Origin: Alistipes sp.
Lineage (GTDB): Bacteria; Bacteroidota; Bacteroidia; Bacteroidales; Rikenellaceae
DNA: 8,749 nt
Reading direction: 5' to 3'
NCBI GenBank assembly: GCA_014796635.1
Contig: JAAVIK010000003.1
Coordinates: 84,883-93,631, forward strand
Positions 1-6,606 of the stretch are shown here, piece by piece. Numbering within the stretch: position 1 is the first letter of the stretch; every line of letters starts with the position of its first letter. A program made the position numbers and the translations under genes. The notes under the pieces were generated by a model. That model worked only from the letters and a program-made list of their open reading frames with translations, ran no database searches and was not told the DNA's origin.

Positions 1-419
1 TGGCCGTCAATGCCGTCTTCATCATCGGCCTTTTCTCGATGTTCTACGGGCTCATGCCGTTCAACCTCGAGGTCAACCAGGCATTCATCGCCGCGATCCT
101 CACGATCATCGGTTACGCGATCAACGACACCGTGGTGGTCTTCGACCGTATCCGCGAGTTCTTGGGTCTCTATCCCAAGCGGTCGCTGCGCGAGAACGTC
201 AACAACGCTATCAACTCGACCCTCTCGCGTACGATCAACACTTCGGGTACCACGCTCGTCACGCTGCTGGCTATCTTCTTCTTCGGCGGCGAGACGATCC
301 GCGGCTTCATCTTCGCGTTGATCATCGGCGTCATCGTCGGCACCGCGGCTACGATCTTCATCGCTACGCCCGTGGCCTACGACCTGATGTCCCGTTCGGA
401 CCGCAAGGCCGCCAAGTAG
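1..419 (+). CDS. secDF: Protein translocase SecDF, C-terminal (SecF) part, 5' end outside the window
   Basis: Only the last 138 codons are present; the reading frame is open from base 3 and ends in TAG at 417-419. The fragment carries the SecF signature GYAINDTVVVFDRIRE at visible residues 37-52. Hydrophobic stretches at about residues 3-20, 27-46, 83-95 and 101-125 fit the last membrane helices of SecF. SecD and SecF sit beside SecYEG in the inner membrane and use the proton gradient to help pull exported proteins across. In Bacteroidota they are usually one fused polypeptide, so secDF is used here, but the SecD half is not visible and a separate secF cannot be excluded. A strong terminator 22 bp downstream closes this transcription unit, so the next genes are probably expressed independently. 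Confidence 0.93.
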   Translation, partial: AVNAVFIIGLFSMFYGLMPFNLEVNQAFIAAILTIIGYAINDTVVVFDRIREFLGLYPKRSLRENVNNAINSTLSRTINTSGTTLVTLLAIFFFGGETIRGFIFALIIGVIVGTAATIFIATPVAYDLMSRSDRKAAK

Positions 420-441
420 TGGCTCTACATCGTCTTCTATC

Positions 442-475
442 GCGCATCCGGCCGTCGGCCGGATGCGCTTTTTTT
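442..475 (+). terminator. Intrinsic terminator after secDF
   Basis: A perfect 12-bp stem (442-453 pairing with 457-468, arm GCGCATCCGGCC) with a GTC loop is followed directly by seven T residues (469-475). This is a textbook rho-independent terminator. It lies 22 bp past the secDF stop and upstream of the promoter of the next operon. Confidence 0.93.
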
Positions 476-516
476 GCGGCCGTTCGCGTCGCCGGGGCGT
501 TTTTTTCTCCCCGAGG

Positions 517-548
517 TTTGGCTTTGCCGACGGTTTGCATTATCTTCG
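517..548 (+). promoter_or_regulatory. Bacteroidota-type promoter for the ybbR-like/coaE/folP operon
   Basis: The -33 box TTTG (517-520) and a -7 box TATCTTCG (541-548) are 20 bp apart. The known consensus for the primary sigma factor of this phylum is TTTG, 19-21 bp, TAnnTTTG. The -7 box differs from it at one position (C for T). Transcription would start near 553, leaving a leader of only about 10-15 nt before the ATG at 567. It lies between the secDF terminator and the first gene of the operon, as expected. Confidence 0.72.
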
Positions 549-566
549 CAGAAAAGTTTCGTTCCT

Positions 567-962
567 ATGAAAAAGTTCGCGGATTGGTTGCGGCGTTATG
601 TCTCGCCCGTTTTTCTGGCTCTGTTCGTCGCAGCGCTCGTGCTGTGGTATATTGCCAAGCTCAATTATACCTATAGTACGCGCCACGACGTCAAGGTGGA
701 GGTCGACGGCGTGCCGTTCGAGGTCACCTGCGTCGTGCAGGGCATCGGCACCAACCTTTTCGGTTACAAGGTCTACATGGACAAAACCCTGCGTATCCCG
801 CTCTCCGATCTCCTCTACAGCATCTCGGAGGAGGAGGGCCACGAGGGGAAGATTCTCATCGATTCCAAGTCGTTGCTGAGCGCCATCGCCGTGCAGTTGA
901 GCGATATCAAGGTGGTTTCGATCGCCGGAGTTCCCGAGATCGACATGCCCGAGGTCCGATGA
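567..962 (+). CDS. Small membrane-anchored YbbR-like protein
   Basis: A 131-residue protein with a basic N-terminus (MKKFADWLRR), one membrane helix at about residues 13-30 ending in an aromatic WY, and a soluble domain (35-131) that should lie outside the membrane. The segment VEVDGVPFEVTCVVQGIGTN followed by an aromatic-rich strand resembles one YbbR repeat, and a YbbR-type gene commonly sits next to coaE in this phylum. It is much shorter than the roughly 300-residue multi-repeat YbbR proteins, so it would be a single-domain form. YbbR (CdaR) proteins in Firmicutes regulate the diadenylate cyclase CdaA, but no cyclase gene is visible here, so that role should not be assumed. The start at 567 was chosen over an in-frame ATG at 474, which lies upstream of the promoter. 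Its stop overlaps the coaE start by 4 nt (ATGA). The gene is clearly real; the family assignment is moderate. Confidence 0.82.
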   Translation: MKKFADWLRRYVSPVFLALFVAALVLWYIAKLNYTYSTRHDVKVEVDGVPFEVTCVVQGIGTNLFGYKVYMDKTLRIPLSDLLYSISEEEGHEGKILIDSKSLLSAIAVQLSDIKVVSIAGVPEIDMPEVR

Positions 963-1564
963 TCCGCGTGGGCATCACCGGCGGAATCGGCAGCGGCAAG
1001 AGTACCGTGTGCCGGCTTTTCGCCGCCAAGGGGATCGCCGTCTACGATTCCGATGCCGCCGCCCGGCGGTTGATGAACGAGAGCCTGCCGTTGCGCCGGG
1101 CGCTCGCCGCGCGGTTCGGCGACGCCGTGTTCCGCGCCGGCGAGCTCGACCGGAAGTTCCTCGCCGGAATCGTCTTTTCCGATCCGGCCGCCCTCGCCGA
1201 TCTCGATGCCTTGGTCCATCCCGTCGTCCGGGCCGATTTCGAGACGTGGTGCGTCCGGCAGACCGGCGATTACGTCGTGCTCGAAAGCGCTATCCTCTTC
1301 GAGTCGGGTTTCGATTCGCTCGTCGACCGTACCGTCGCCGTCCTCGCTCCCCCCGAGGTGCGGGTCGCGCGGGTCTGCCGCCGCGACGGCACCGATCCCG
1401 AGGCCGTGCGGCAGCGCATCGCGGCGCAGGCCGACGACGATACGCTGCGCGACCGGGCCGATTTCGCGCTGGTCAATATCTCGGAGCCCGAGCTCGGGCC
1501 CGCCGTCGACGACCTCGACCGTCGTTTCCGCCATGCAAACCAGATCGTCGGCCATGAATCTTGA
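959..1564 (+). CDS. coaE: Dephospho-CoA kinase
   Basis: This cytoplasmic enzyme phosphorylates the 3'-hydroxyl of the ribose of dephospho-CoA with ATP, the last step of coenzyme A synthesis. The 201-residue length is normal for the family. The P-loop GGIGSGKST spans residues 8-16; the acidic DSD at 30-32 and the HP pair at 87-88 fit the CoA-binding region; ESAILFESGFD at 109-119 and the arginine-rich lid/tail (RQRIAAQ 151-157, RDRAD 164-168, then VN) are also typical. The start codon forms an ATGA overlap with the upstream YbbR-like gene, and the 3' end overlaps folP by 11 nt, which suggests translational coupling along the operon. Identification is secure. Confidence 0.97.
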   Translation: MIRVGITGGIGSGKSTVCRLFAAKGIAVYDSDAAARRLMNESLPLRRALAARFGDAVFRAGELDRKFLAGIVFSDPAALADLDALVHPVVRADFETWCVRQTGDYVVLESAILFESGFDSLVDRTVAVLAPPEVRVARVCRRDGTDPEAVRQRIAAQADDDTLRDRADFALVNISEPELGPAVDDLDRRFRHANQIVGHES

Positions 1565-2365
1565 TCTTTCGCAGCCCTGCGCCATGGCGATTCTCAACGC
1601 CACGCCCGATTCGTTCTACGCCGGCAGCCGGGTTTCCGACGCCGGAAGCATCGGGCGCCGCGTGCGGGAGTGCGTCGCACAGGGGGCCCGCATCATCGAT
1701 ATCGGGGGGTATTCGTCGCGCCCCGGGGCCGACGAGGTGCCGCCCGACGAGGAGTGGCGGCGCGTCGAAACGGCGCTCGCCGTCGTGCGGCGCGAGGCCC
1801 CGCAGATAGCCGTCTCCGTCGATACGTTCCGGGCGTCGGTCGCCGTGCGGGCCGTGGAGCGGTTCGGCGAGGTCATCGTCAACGACATCTCCGCCGGGGA
1901 GCTGGACGCCGATATGGTGCCCGCCGTCGCCCGGCTCGGCGTGCCCTACGTCGCCATGCACATGAAGGGTACGCCGCAAACCATGCAGTCGCTCACCGAG
2001 TATCCGCGCGACATCGTGACCGAGGTGTGCGACTACTTCCGGCAGCGCGTCGCCGTCTTTACGGCTGCCGGCATCCGCCGCGAAAACATCCTCCTCGACC
2101 CCGGCTTCGGCTTCGCCAAGACCCTCGGGCAGAATTACGCCTTGCTCGCCGGATTGCACGAGCTCTGTGCGCTGGGTTTTCCCGTTGTCGCCGGCCTTTC
2201 GCGCAAGTCGATGATCTATAAGGTGCTCGACGCCTCGCCCGCCGATGCGCTGGCCGGTACGGTGGCCCTCGGTTGGGAGGCCCTGCGGCAGGGCGCCGCC
2301 GTCCTGCGCGTGCACGACGTTCGCGAGGCGGTCGATACGATCCGTATTTTCAACACGTTCCGTTC

Positions 2366-2369
<4 letters not shown>
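1554..2369 (+). CDS. folP: Dihydropteroate synthase
   Basis: It condenses 6-hydroxymethyl-7,8-dihydropterin diphosphate with p-aminobenzoate to give dihydropteroate in folate synthesis, and is the sulfonamide target. With a start at 1554 the protein has 271 residues, a normal length, and the family motifs occur in order: ILNATPDSF (13-21), [11 protein letters not shown] (49-59), SVDT (88-91), ND (110-111), [10 protein letters not shown] (136-145), DPGFGFAKT (182-190), LSRKSM (215-220) and RVHDV (252-256). The usual GGESTRPG is GGYSSRPG here, which I recall as common in Bacteroidota. The start is slightly uncertain: an in-frame ATG at 1533 would add seven residues (MQTRSSA) without resemblance to the family, and neither start has a Shine-Dalgarno sequence. 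It overlaps coaE by 11 nt and the next ABC ATPase gene by 4 nt (ATGA). Confidence 0.96.
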
Positions 2370-3016
<647 letters not shown>

Positions 3017-3017
3017 C

Positions 3018-3782
3018 GTGTCCGACGACCTGCGCGACCTGCTCGAACGGCTTCACGACCGTTACAACCGCCCCGAGTTCATCGACGACGACCCGATTTC
3101 GGTGCCGCACCGTTTTTCCGACCGCGCCGACCGCGAGATCGCGGGGTTCCTCGCCGCCACCGTCGCCTGGGGCAACCGCAAGGCCATCGTGCGGAGCGGC
3201 CACCGGATGATGGGGCTCATGGACCATGCCCCCGCCGATTTTGTCCGCCATGCTTCCGACCGCGAGCTGGCGCAGCTCGACCGCTTCGTCCACCGGACTT
3301 TCCACGGCGGCGACCTGCGCGACTTCGTGCTGGCCCTCCGCCGTATGGATGCCCGCTTCGGCGGTCTCGGGGCTTTCTTCGAGAGCCGTTACGAGGTTGC
3401 GGGTTCGCTTCCGCAGGCCATCGCCGATTTCCGGCGCGAGTTTTTCGCTTCGGATCATGCGGCGCGCTGCGAGAAACACCTCTCCTCGATCGAAAAGGGG
3501 GTTGCCTGCAAGCGGCTTTGCATGTTCCTGCGCTGGATGGTGCGCCGCGACGAGCGGGGCGTCGACTTCGGCGAGTGGCGCCGCATCCCCATGTCGGCCC
3601 TCTTTCTGCCGCTCGACGTCCATACCGGCGAGACGGGCCGGGCGCTGGGGCTGCTGACCCGGCGGCAGAACGACTGGCGCGCCGTCGAGGAGATCACCGC
3701 CGCGCTCCGGGAGTTCGATCCCGCCGATCCCGTGCGCTTCGACTTCGCCCTTTTCGGCGTCGGGATCGATCGGGCTCTATAA
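3018..3782 (+). CDS. TIGR02757 (DUF2400) family protein, function unknown
   Basis: A 254-residue soluble protein without signal peptide or membrane helix. It matches what I recall of TIGR02757: a tyrosine/asparagine-rich start (DRYNRPEFIDDDPISVPHRF, 14-33), then DREIAGFLAATVAWGNR (38-54), the basic block CKRLCMFLRWMVRR (164-177), LPLDVHTGETGRALGL (198-212) and FDFALFGVG near the C-terminus (241-249). The family has no established function. The central Asp200-x-His202 followed by an Arg and Leu-Gly-Leu recalls the catalytic Asp segment of HhH-GPD DNA glycosylases such as endonuclease III, but this is inference from a short motif and no iron-sulfur cysteine cluster is seen. The start is GTG, 1 nt after the lolD stop; no in-frame ATG lies near the N-terminal conserved block. 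It is co-directional with, and probably co-translated in, the coaE-folP operon. Confidence 0.9.
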   Translation: MSDDLRDLLERLHDRYNRPEFIDDDPISVPHRFSDRADREIAGFLAATVAWGNRKAIVRSGHRMMGLMDHAPADFVRHASDRELAQLDRFVHRTFHGGDLRDFVLALRRMDARFGGLGAFFESRYEVAGSLPQAIADFRREFFASDHAARCEKHLSSIEKGVACKRLCMFLRWMVRRDERGVDFGEWRRIPMSALFLPLDVHTGETGRALGLLTRRQNDWRAVEEITAALREFDPADPVRFDFALFGVGIDRAL

Positions 3783-3794
3783 AATCTACAGGCC

Positions 3795-4505
3795 GTGTCC
3801 GTTTTCCGTTTCAAGCAGTTCGCGGTCCGGCAGGACCTCACGCCCATGAAGGTCGGGACCGACGGGGTGCTGCTCGGGGCGTGGGCCTCGGTGAGGGATT
3901 CCGACCGGCGGATACTCGATATCGGCACCGGCACGGGGGTCATCGCCCTCATGCTGGCCCAGCGGGCGCCGCAGGCCCGGATCGTGGGAATCGATATCGC
4001 AGATACCGCCGAGGCGCGCGCCAATGCCGACGCTTCGCCGTGGGGTCCGCGTATCGGGATCGTCGGAGAGGCCGTCCAGACGTTCGTCCCCGAAGCGCCG
4101 TTCGATCTGATCGTCTCCAACCCGCCGTTTTTCGTCGATTCGCTCACCTGCCCCGACGAGGGAAGAACTGCCGCGCGCCATGCGGTGCTGCTGCCGTTCG
4201 GGGAGTTGCGCGATGCGGTCGTGCGCCTGCTCGCTCCCGGCGGCCGCTTCGCCGTCGTGCTGCCTGCGGATGCCGCCGGTCGTTTCGAGGAGCTCTGCCG
4301 CGGGGCGCTTGCCCTCGTCCGGCGGACCGACGTGCGGACGACGCCCCGGCGGCCCGTCAGGCGTGCGTTGCTGGAGTTCGTCCCGGCCGTGCCGGGCGGG
4401 ACCCCCGTTCTCGTGCGCGAGGAGCTGACCGTCGGCACGGGCGAGCACGAGTGTTACACCCCCGAGTACCGGGCGCTGACCCGCGATTTCTACCTGAAAT
4501 TTTGA
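3795..4505 (+). CDS. trmN6: tRNA1(Val) (adenine(37)-N6)-methyltransferase, TrmN6/YfiC type
   Basis: A 236-residue class I S-adenosylmethionine-dependent methyltransferase. The N-terminal FRFKQFAVRQDLTPMKVGTD (4-23) and GVLLGAWA (24-31) are characteristic of the TrmN6 family. The AdoMet-binding motif DIGTGTG is at 42-48, the acidic ribose-binding GIDI at 65-68, and the catalytic NPPF, which marks N6-adenine methylation, at 109-112. By family it methylates the adenine next to the anticodon of tRNA1(Val). The start is GTG at 3795, 12 nt after the preceding gene, and it places the conserved FRFKQF right at the N-terminus as in homologues. It is the last gene of the operon. Its stop codon overlaps the -33 box of the next promoter. 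The tRNA target is inferred from family. Confidence 0.92.
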   Translation: MSVFRFKQFAVRQDLTPMKVGTDGVLLGAWASVRDSDRRILDIGTGTGVIALMLAQRAPQARIVGIDIADTAEARANADASPWGPRIGIVGEAVQTFVPEAPFDLIVSNPPFFVDSLTCPDEGRTAARHAVLLPFGELRDAVVRLLAPGGRFAVVLPADAAGRFEELCRGALALVRRTDVRTTPRRPVRRALLEFVPAVPGGTPVLVREELTVGTGEHECYTPEYRALTRDFYLKF

Positions 4506-4531
4506 TCCCTCGCAGAATTTCATTATATTTG
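4501..4531 (+). promoter_or_regulatory. Bacteroidota-type promoter for the DUF4831-like gene
   Basis: A -33 box TTTG (4501-4504) and a perfect -7 box TATATTTG (4524-4531) are separated by 19 bp, matching the phylum consensus. Transcription would start near 4537, about 24 nt before the ATG at 4561. The -33 box overlaps the trmN6 stop codon (TGA 4503-4505). The 55-bp gap is clearly AT-rich compared with the surrounding genes. Confidence 0.85.
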
Positions 4532-4560
4532 TAATATATCGTTCTCAAAATCTTCCGATC

Positions 4561-5457
4561 ATGAGATTCCTATCGTTGGCTTTCGCCTTGTTGCTGTGCG
4601 CGGCCGGTGCTGCGGCGCAGAATCCTTATATCGCGCCGCTCGGTGCGGCCGAGGGCTCCGAGGGGGTCGTCGTCTCCGATCCGCGTACGACGCTGGTCGT
4701 CGACGTGGTGGCCGAGTGCGACCGGACCGTCGCCGGCCCTTACGCCCGTTTCGCCCAGAAGTATCTGGGCGTGCGCGCTCCCATGACCGACAAGACCGCA
4801 TGGAGCATCCGCAGCGCTTCGGTCGAATTGTTCGACCCCGCCGGGTTCTACGCTTCCGCGGCTTCGGAGGGTTCCGACCGGCGTACGGTCGCCCACGCCC
4901 TCTCCGACGACGGCTTCGCCCGCATCCAGCCCGATAAGGTCTCCATGGGCGTGCAGTCGCTCGAGGAGGCGGCGCGCAGTGCGGCCAACACCATCTTCTC
5001 GCTGCGCCGCCACCGGATCGACCTCATCACGGGCGAGGCCGGGGAGAATGTCTTCGGCGAGGGGCTCCGGGCCGCGCTCGACGAGATTGCCCGCTTGGAG
5101 CAGGCCTATCTCGAACTTTTCTTCGGCAAGCAGGTGATCGCCACCGAGCGCCGCCGGTATGTGGTCTGCCCCCAGCCCGGCAAGACGCAGTATATCGTCT
5201 GCCGCTTCAGCTCGGTCGACGGGCTGCTGCCCGAAAGCGATCTGTCGGGCGATATGGTGCTGCTGCAGATCGTGCCTTCGGGGCTGCTCGCTACGGGCCT
5301 CGAGGAGGCCGCTTACAGGGATAATTACGTCGCCTGCCGCATCGCCGATCTCTCGACCTGCACCGTCAGCTGTGCCGGCCGCGAGTGCGCGCGCGTCGTG
5401 CTGCCCGTTTTCCAATTCGGGCAGACGGTCCGGGCCGCGCTTCCCCGCCGCAAGTAG
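4561..5457 (+). CDS. Secreted DUF4831-like protein, function unknown
   Basis: A 298-residue protein with a clear signal peptide: MRF, a hydrophobic core LSLAFALLLCAAGAAA, and probable cleavage near residue 19-20 before QNPYI. The mature protein should be periplasmic or surface-exposed. The order of conserved-looking segments fits the Bacteroidota family DUF4831 as I remember it: TTLVVDVVAEC (43-53), AGPYARFAQKYLGVRAP (58-74), KTAWSIRSASV (78-88), a helix rich in Ala with SAANTIFSLRRHRIDLITGE (140-159), LELFFGK (184-190) and VVCPQPGKTQYIVCRFS (201-217). No function is known. The mature part has seven cysteines (53, 203, 214, 259, 267, 271, 276), several close together, so disulfides are possible. 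It has its own promoter and is followed after 3 nt by the AlkD-like gene. The family name is moderately sure; secretion is well supported. Confidence 0.83.
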   Translation: MRFLSLAFALLLCAAGAAAQNPYIAPLGAAEGSEGVVVSDPRTTLVVDVVAECDRTVAGPYARFAQKYLGVRAPMTDKTAWSIRSASVELFDPAGFYASAASEGSDRRTVAHALSDDGFARIQPDKVSMGVQSLEEAARSAANTIFSLRRHRIDLITGEAGENVFGEGLRAALDEIARLEQAYLELFFGKQVIATERRRYVVCPQPGKTQYIVCRFSSVDGLLPESDLSGDMVLLQIVPSGLLATGLEEAAYRDNYVACRIADLSTCTVSCAGRECARVVLPVFQFGQTVRAALPRRK

Positions 5458-5460
5458 CCG

Positions 5461-6120
5461 ATGGATTCCACTTCGCGGATGGTCGCGCTCCTCGCTGCTC
5501 TGCGGCGCGAGCGCAACGGGGCCGTGGCCGACGGCATGCGCTTCGTCGGCGCGCCCTGCGGTCTGAATCTCGGCGTCAGCCTGCCTACGGTGCGCGCGAT
5601 CGCCCGCGCCGAAGTTCCCGACCATGCCTTTGCCCGCTTTCTCGTTTCGCAGGACGTGCGCGAGTTGCGTCTGGCCGCATTCCATATTGCACAGCCCGAG
5701 TGTCTTTCCCTCGGGGAGCTGCCCGAGTGGGCCGGGGCGCTCGTCAATTCCGAGTTGGCTGAGGAGGCCGCTTTCGCACTGCTGAGCCGCACACCGATTT
5801 TCCCCCGGCTTTTCGACCGTTGGATTCTCTCCGACGAGCCGCTGCTGGTCTATGCGGCCGCTATGGCTGCCGCCCGTTGGCCTGAGACACCGCTCGCATG
5901 GGTGCTCCGGGCTTTCGATGCGCTGCGGCGTGCCGTCGCTGCGGAAGCGGGGCAGGGGAGTGCCCGATTGGTGGCTCAGGGTGCCGTCGCGCTTGCCGCC
6001 GCGGTGGGGTCCCGCAGCACAGAAAACCGGCAGGCGCTTCTCCGCGCTGCCGGTTCCGGGGGCGATGCTCCTGCCGAACGCTACCTCCGCGAGGAGCTGG
6101 CGTGGCGGCTGGAGGCTTAG
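5461..6120 (+). CDS. AlkD-like HEAT-repeat protein (putative DNA alkylation repair)
   Basis: A 219-residue, alanine/leucine/arginine-rich, probably all-helical soluble protein. The run RNGAVADGMRFVGAPCGLNL (18-37) followed by GVSLPTVRAIARA (38-50), then QDVRELRLAAFHI (64-76) and NSELAEEAAFALL (96-108), follows the pattern of the short AlkD-like proteins of Bacteroidota: non-specific-looking N-terminal helix, a Y/LNxGV-x-P-T-hR motif, then a D-VRELK-hA helix pair. AlkD of Bacillus excises alkylated bases with a tandem HEAT-like fold. I cannot match its catalytic Trp/Asp residues here, so glycosylase activity is unproven. The gene starts 3 nt after the DUF4831-like gene and is presumably co-transcribed; an ATG at 5479 is an alternative start. 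Its 3' end overlaps the convergent thioredoxin gene by 4 bp and holds a minus-strand terminator hairpin. Confidence 0.78.
   Translation: MDSTSRMVALLAALRRERNGAVADGMRFVGAPCGLNLGVSLPTVRAIARAEVPDHAFARFLVSQDVRELRLAAFHIAQPECLSLGELPEWAGALVNSELAEEAAFALLSRTPIFPRLFDRWILSDEPLLVYAAAMAAARWPETPLAWVLRAFDALRRAVAAEAGQGSARLVAQGAVALAAAVGSRSTENRQALLRAAGSGGDAPAERYLREELAWRLEA
6023..6055 (-). terminator. Probable intrinsic terminator of the thioredoxin gene, inside the AlkD-like CDS
   Basis: Bases 6025-6033 (AACCGGCAG) pair with 6047-6055 (CTGCCGGTT) and 6035-6037 with 6044-6046, giving a 12-bp stem with one bulged G (6034) and a 6-nt loop. Read on the minus strand the stem runs into TTTTCTGTG, so a short U-tract follows it. 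It lies about 62 nt past the thioredoxin stop. The T-tract is short and two of its Ts belong to the stem, so this is a likely but not certain terminator. Confidence 0.45.
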
Positions 6121-6440
6121 CTTTGTTCGATGCGCTCGGTCTTTTCGAGTTCGTGCAGCGTCTTTACCAGATCGTCGTAGCCGATCATGCCACTGCGGCG
6201 CCATAGCGTCTCGCCCCGGCGGAAGAAGATCAGCGTCGGCACCGAAGCGATGCGGTAGCGGCTCGTGAAGCCGGCCGTTTCGCGGTCGTCGATATCGATT
6301 TTGTATACGTCGACCCGGCCGCGCATCTCCTCTTTGAAGCGGTCGATCACGGGGTGCATCATCCGGCACGGACCGCACCAGCTGGCGAAGAAGTCGACGA
6401 ACGTCAGCGCATCGCGCCAGATAATCTTGTCCAAATCCAT
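6117..6440 (-). CDS. Thioredoxin family protein
   Basis: A 107-residue single-domain thioredoxin with the redox motif WCGPC at residues 21-25, preceded by the family's FVDFFAS strand (14-20), and the cis-proline segment SVPT (66-69) followed by IFFRRG. Length and WCGPC fit a classical thioredoxin that reduces protein disulfides with electrons from thioredoxin reductase. There is no signal peptide or membrane helix, so it should act in the cytoplasm. The ATG at 6440 is the only plausible start. The N-terminus is shorter than in E. coli TrxA, reaching the redox motif in 20 residues, and the tail KTERIEQS is an extra charged end. Whether it is the main cellular thioredoxin cannot be told. The gene is convergent with the AlkD-like gene (TAA shares bases with that gene's TAG) and is preceded by the 43-bp repeats. 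Confidence 0.95.
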   Translation of the reverse strand: MDLDKIIWRDALTFVDFFASWCGPCRMMHPVIDRFKEEMRGRVDVYKIDIDDRETAGFTSRYRIASVPTLIFFRRGETLWRRSGMIGYDDLVKTLHELEKTERIEQS

Positions 6441-6464
6441 TTTTACAGAGTGAAAGGTTAACTT

Positions 6465-6507
6465 TGCGAGTAAGCGAGAGCAGAGACTGCTTGCAGGCTA
6501 TGCCGAG
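6465..6507. repeat. 43-bp intergenic direct repeat, copy A
   Basis: It begins TGCGAGTAAGCGAGAGCAGA, continues through ACTGCTTGCAGGC and ends TATGCCGAG. It is identical to copy B at 6550-6592 except for one base (A at 6479, G at 6564), and both are preceded by a related AAAG-GTTAAC/GTAAC-TT stretch. It contains the short palindrome CTGCTTGCAG. It sits 24 bp upstream of the thioredoxin ATG, in its leader or promoter region. The function is unknown. Confidence 0.9.
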
Positions 6508-6549
6508 CAAGAGCAAAGTCAAGTCCCCGCAGGGGGATTAAAAGTAACT

Positions 6550-6592
6550 TGCGAGTAAGCGAGGGCAGAGACTGCTTGCAGGCTATGCCGAG
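6550..6592. repeat. 43-bp intergenic direct repeat, copy B
   Basis: Same orientation as copy A, offset by 85 bp, 42 of 43 bases identical. Between the copies lies a small GC hairpin (TCCCC 6524-6528 with GGGGA 6533-6537). Copy B ends at a second hairpin, GAGGCC (6590-6595) pairing with GGCCTC (6603-6608), which reaches the epimerase stop codon. Together these fill the 166-bp spacer 6441-6606, where I see no credible gene. Confidence 0.9.
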
Positions 6593-6606
6593 GCCCCATG
6601 GCGGCC

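Noticed and set aside
493..513. Possible second terminator (CGGGG, T-rich loop, CCCCG) before the operon promoter
   Set aside because: The stem is only 5 bp and the T-run lies in the loop rather than after the stem. The strong terminator at 442-475 already explains the end of secDF.
1473..2315. 280-codon minus-strand open frame opposite folP
   Set aside because: It lies opposite a gene with all DHPS motifs; shadow of codon bias.
4561..4620. DUF4831-like protein as a lipoprotein (Cys13 in the signal sequence)
   Set aside because: The residues before the Cys are LLL; a lipobox needs Gly, Ala or Ser at -1. The AAAQ site seven residues later fits signal peptidase I.
6441..6463. Promoter for thioredoxin just upstream of its ATG
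   Set aside because: The best minus-strand match, TAACCTTT with TCTG 20 bp upstream, misses two of six consensus bases in the -7 box; it is too weak to list as a feature and is mentioned only with the repeats.
4570..6522. 650-codon minus-strand open frame opposite the DUF4831-like and AlkD-like genes
   Set aside because: It is a shadow of two real plus-strand genes in high-GC DNA. Its translation resembles no family and starts inside repeat copy A.
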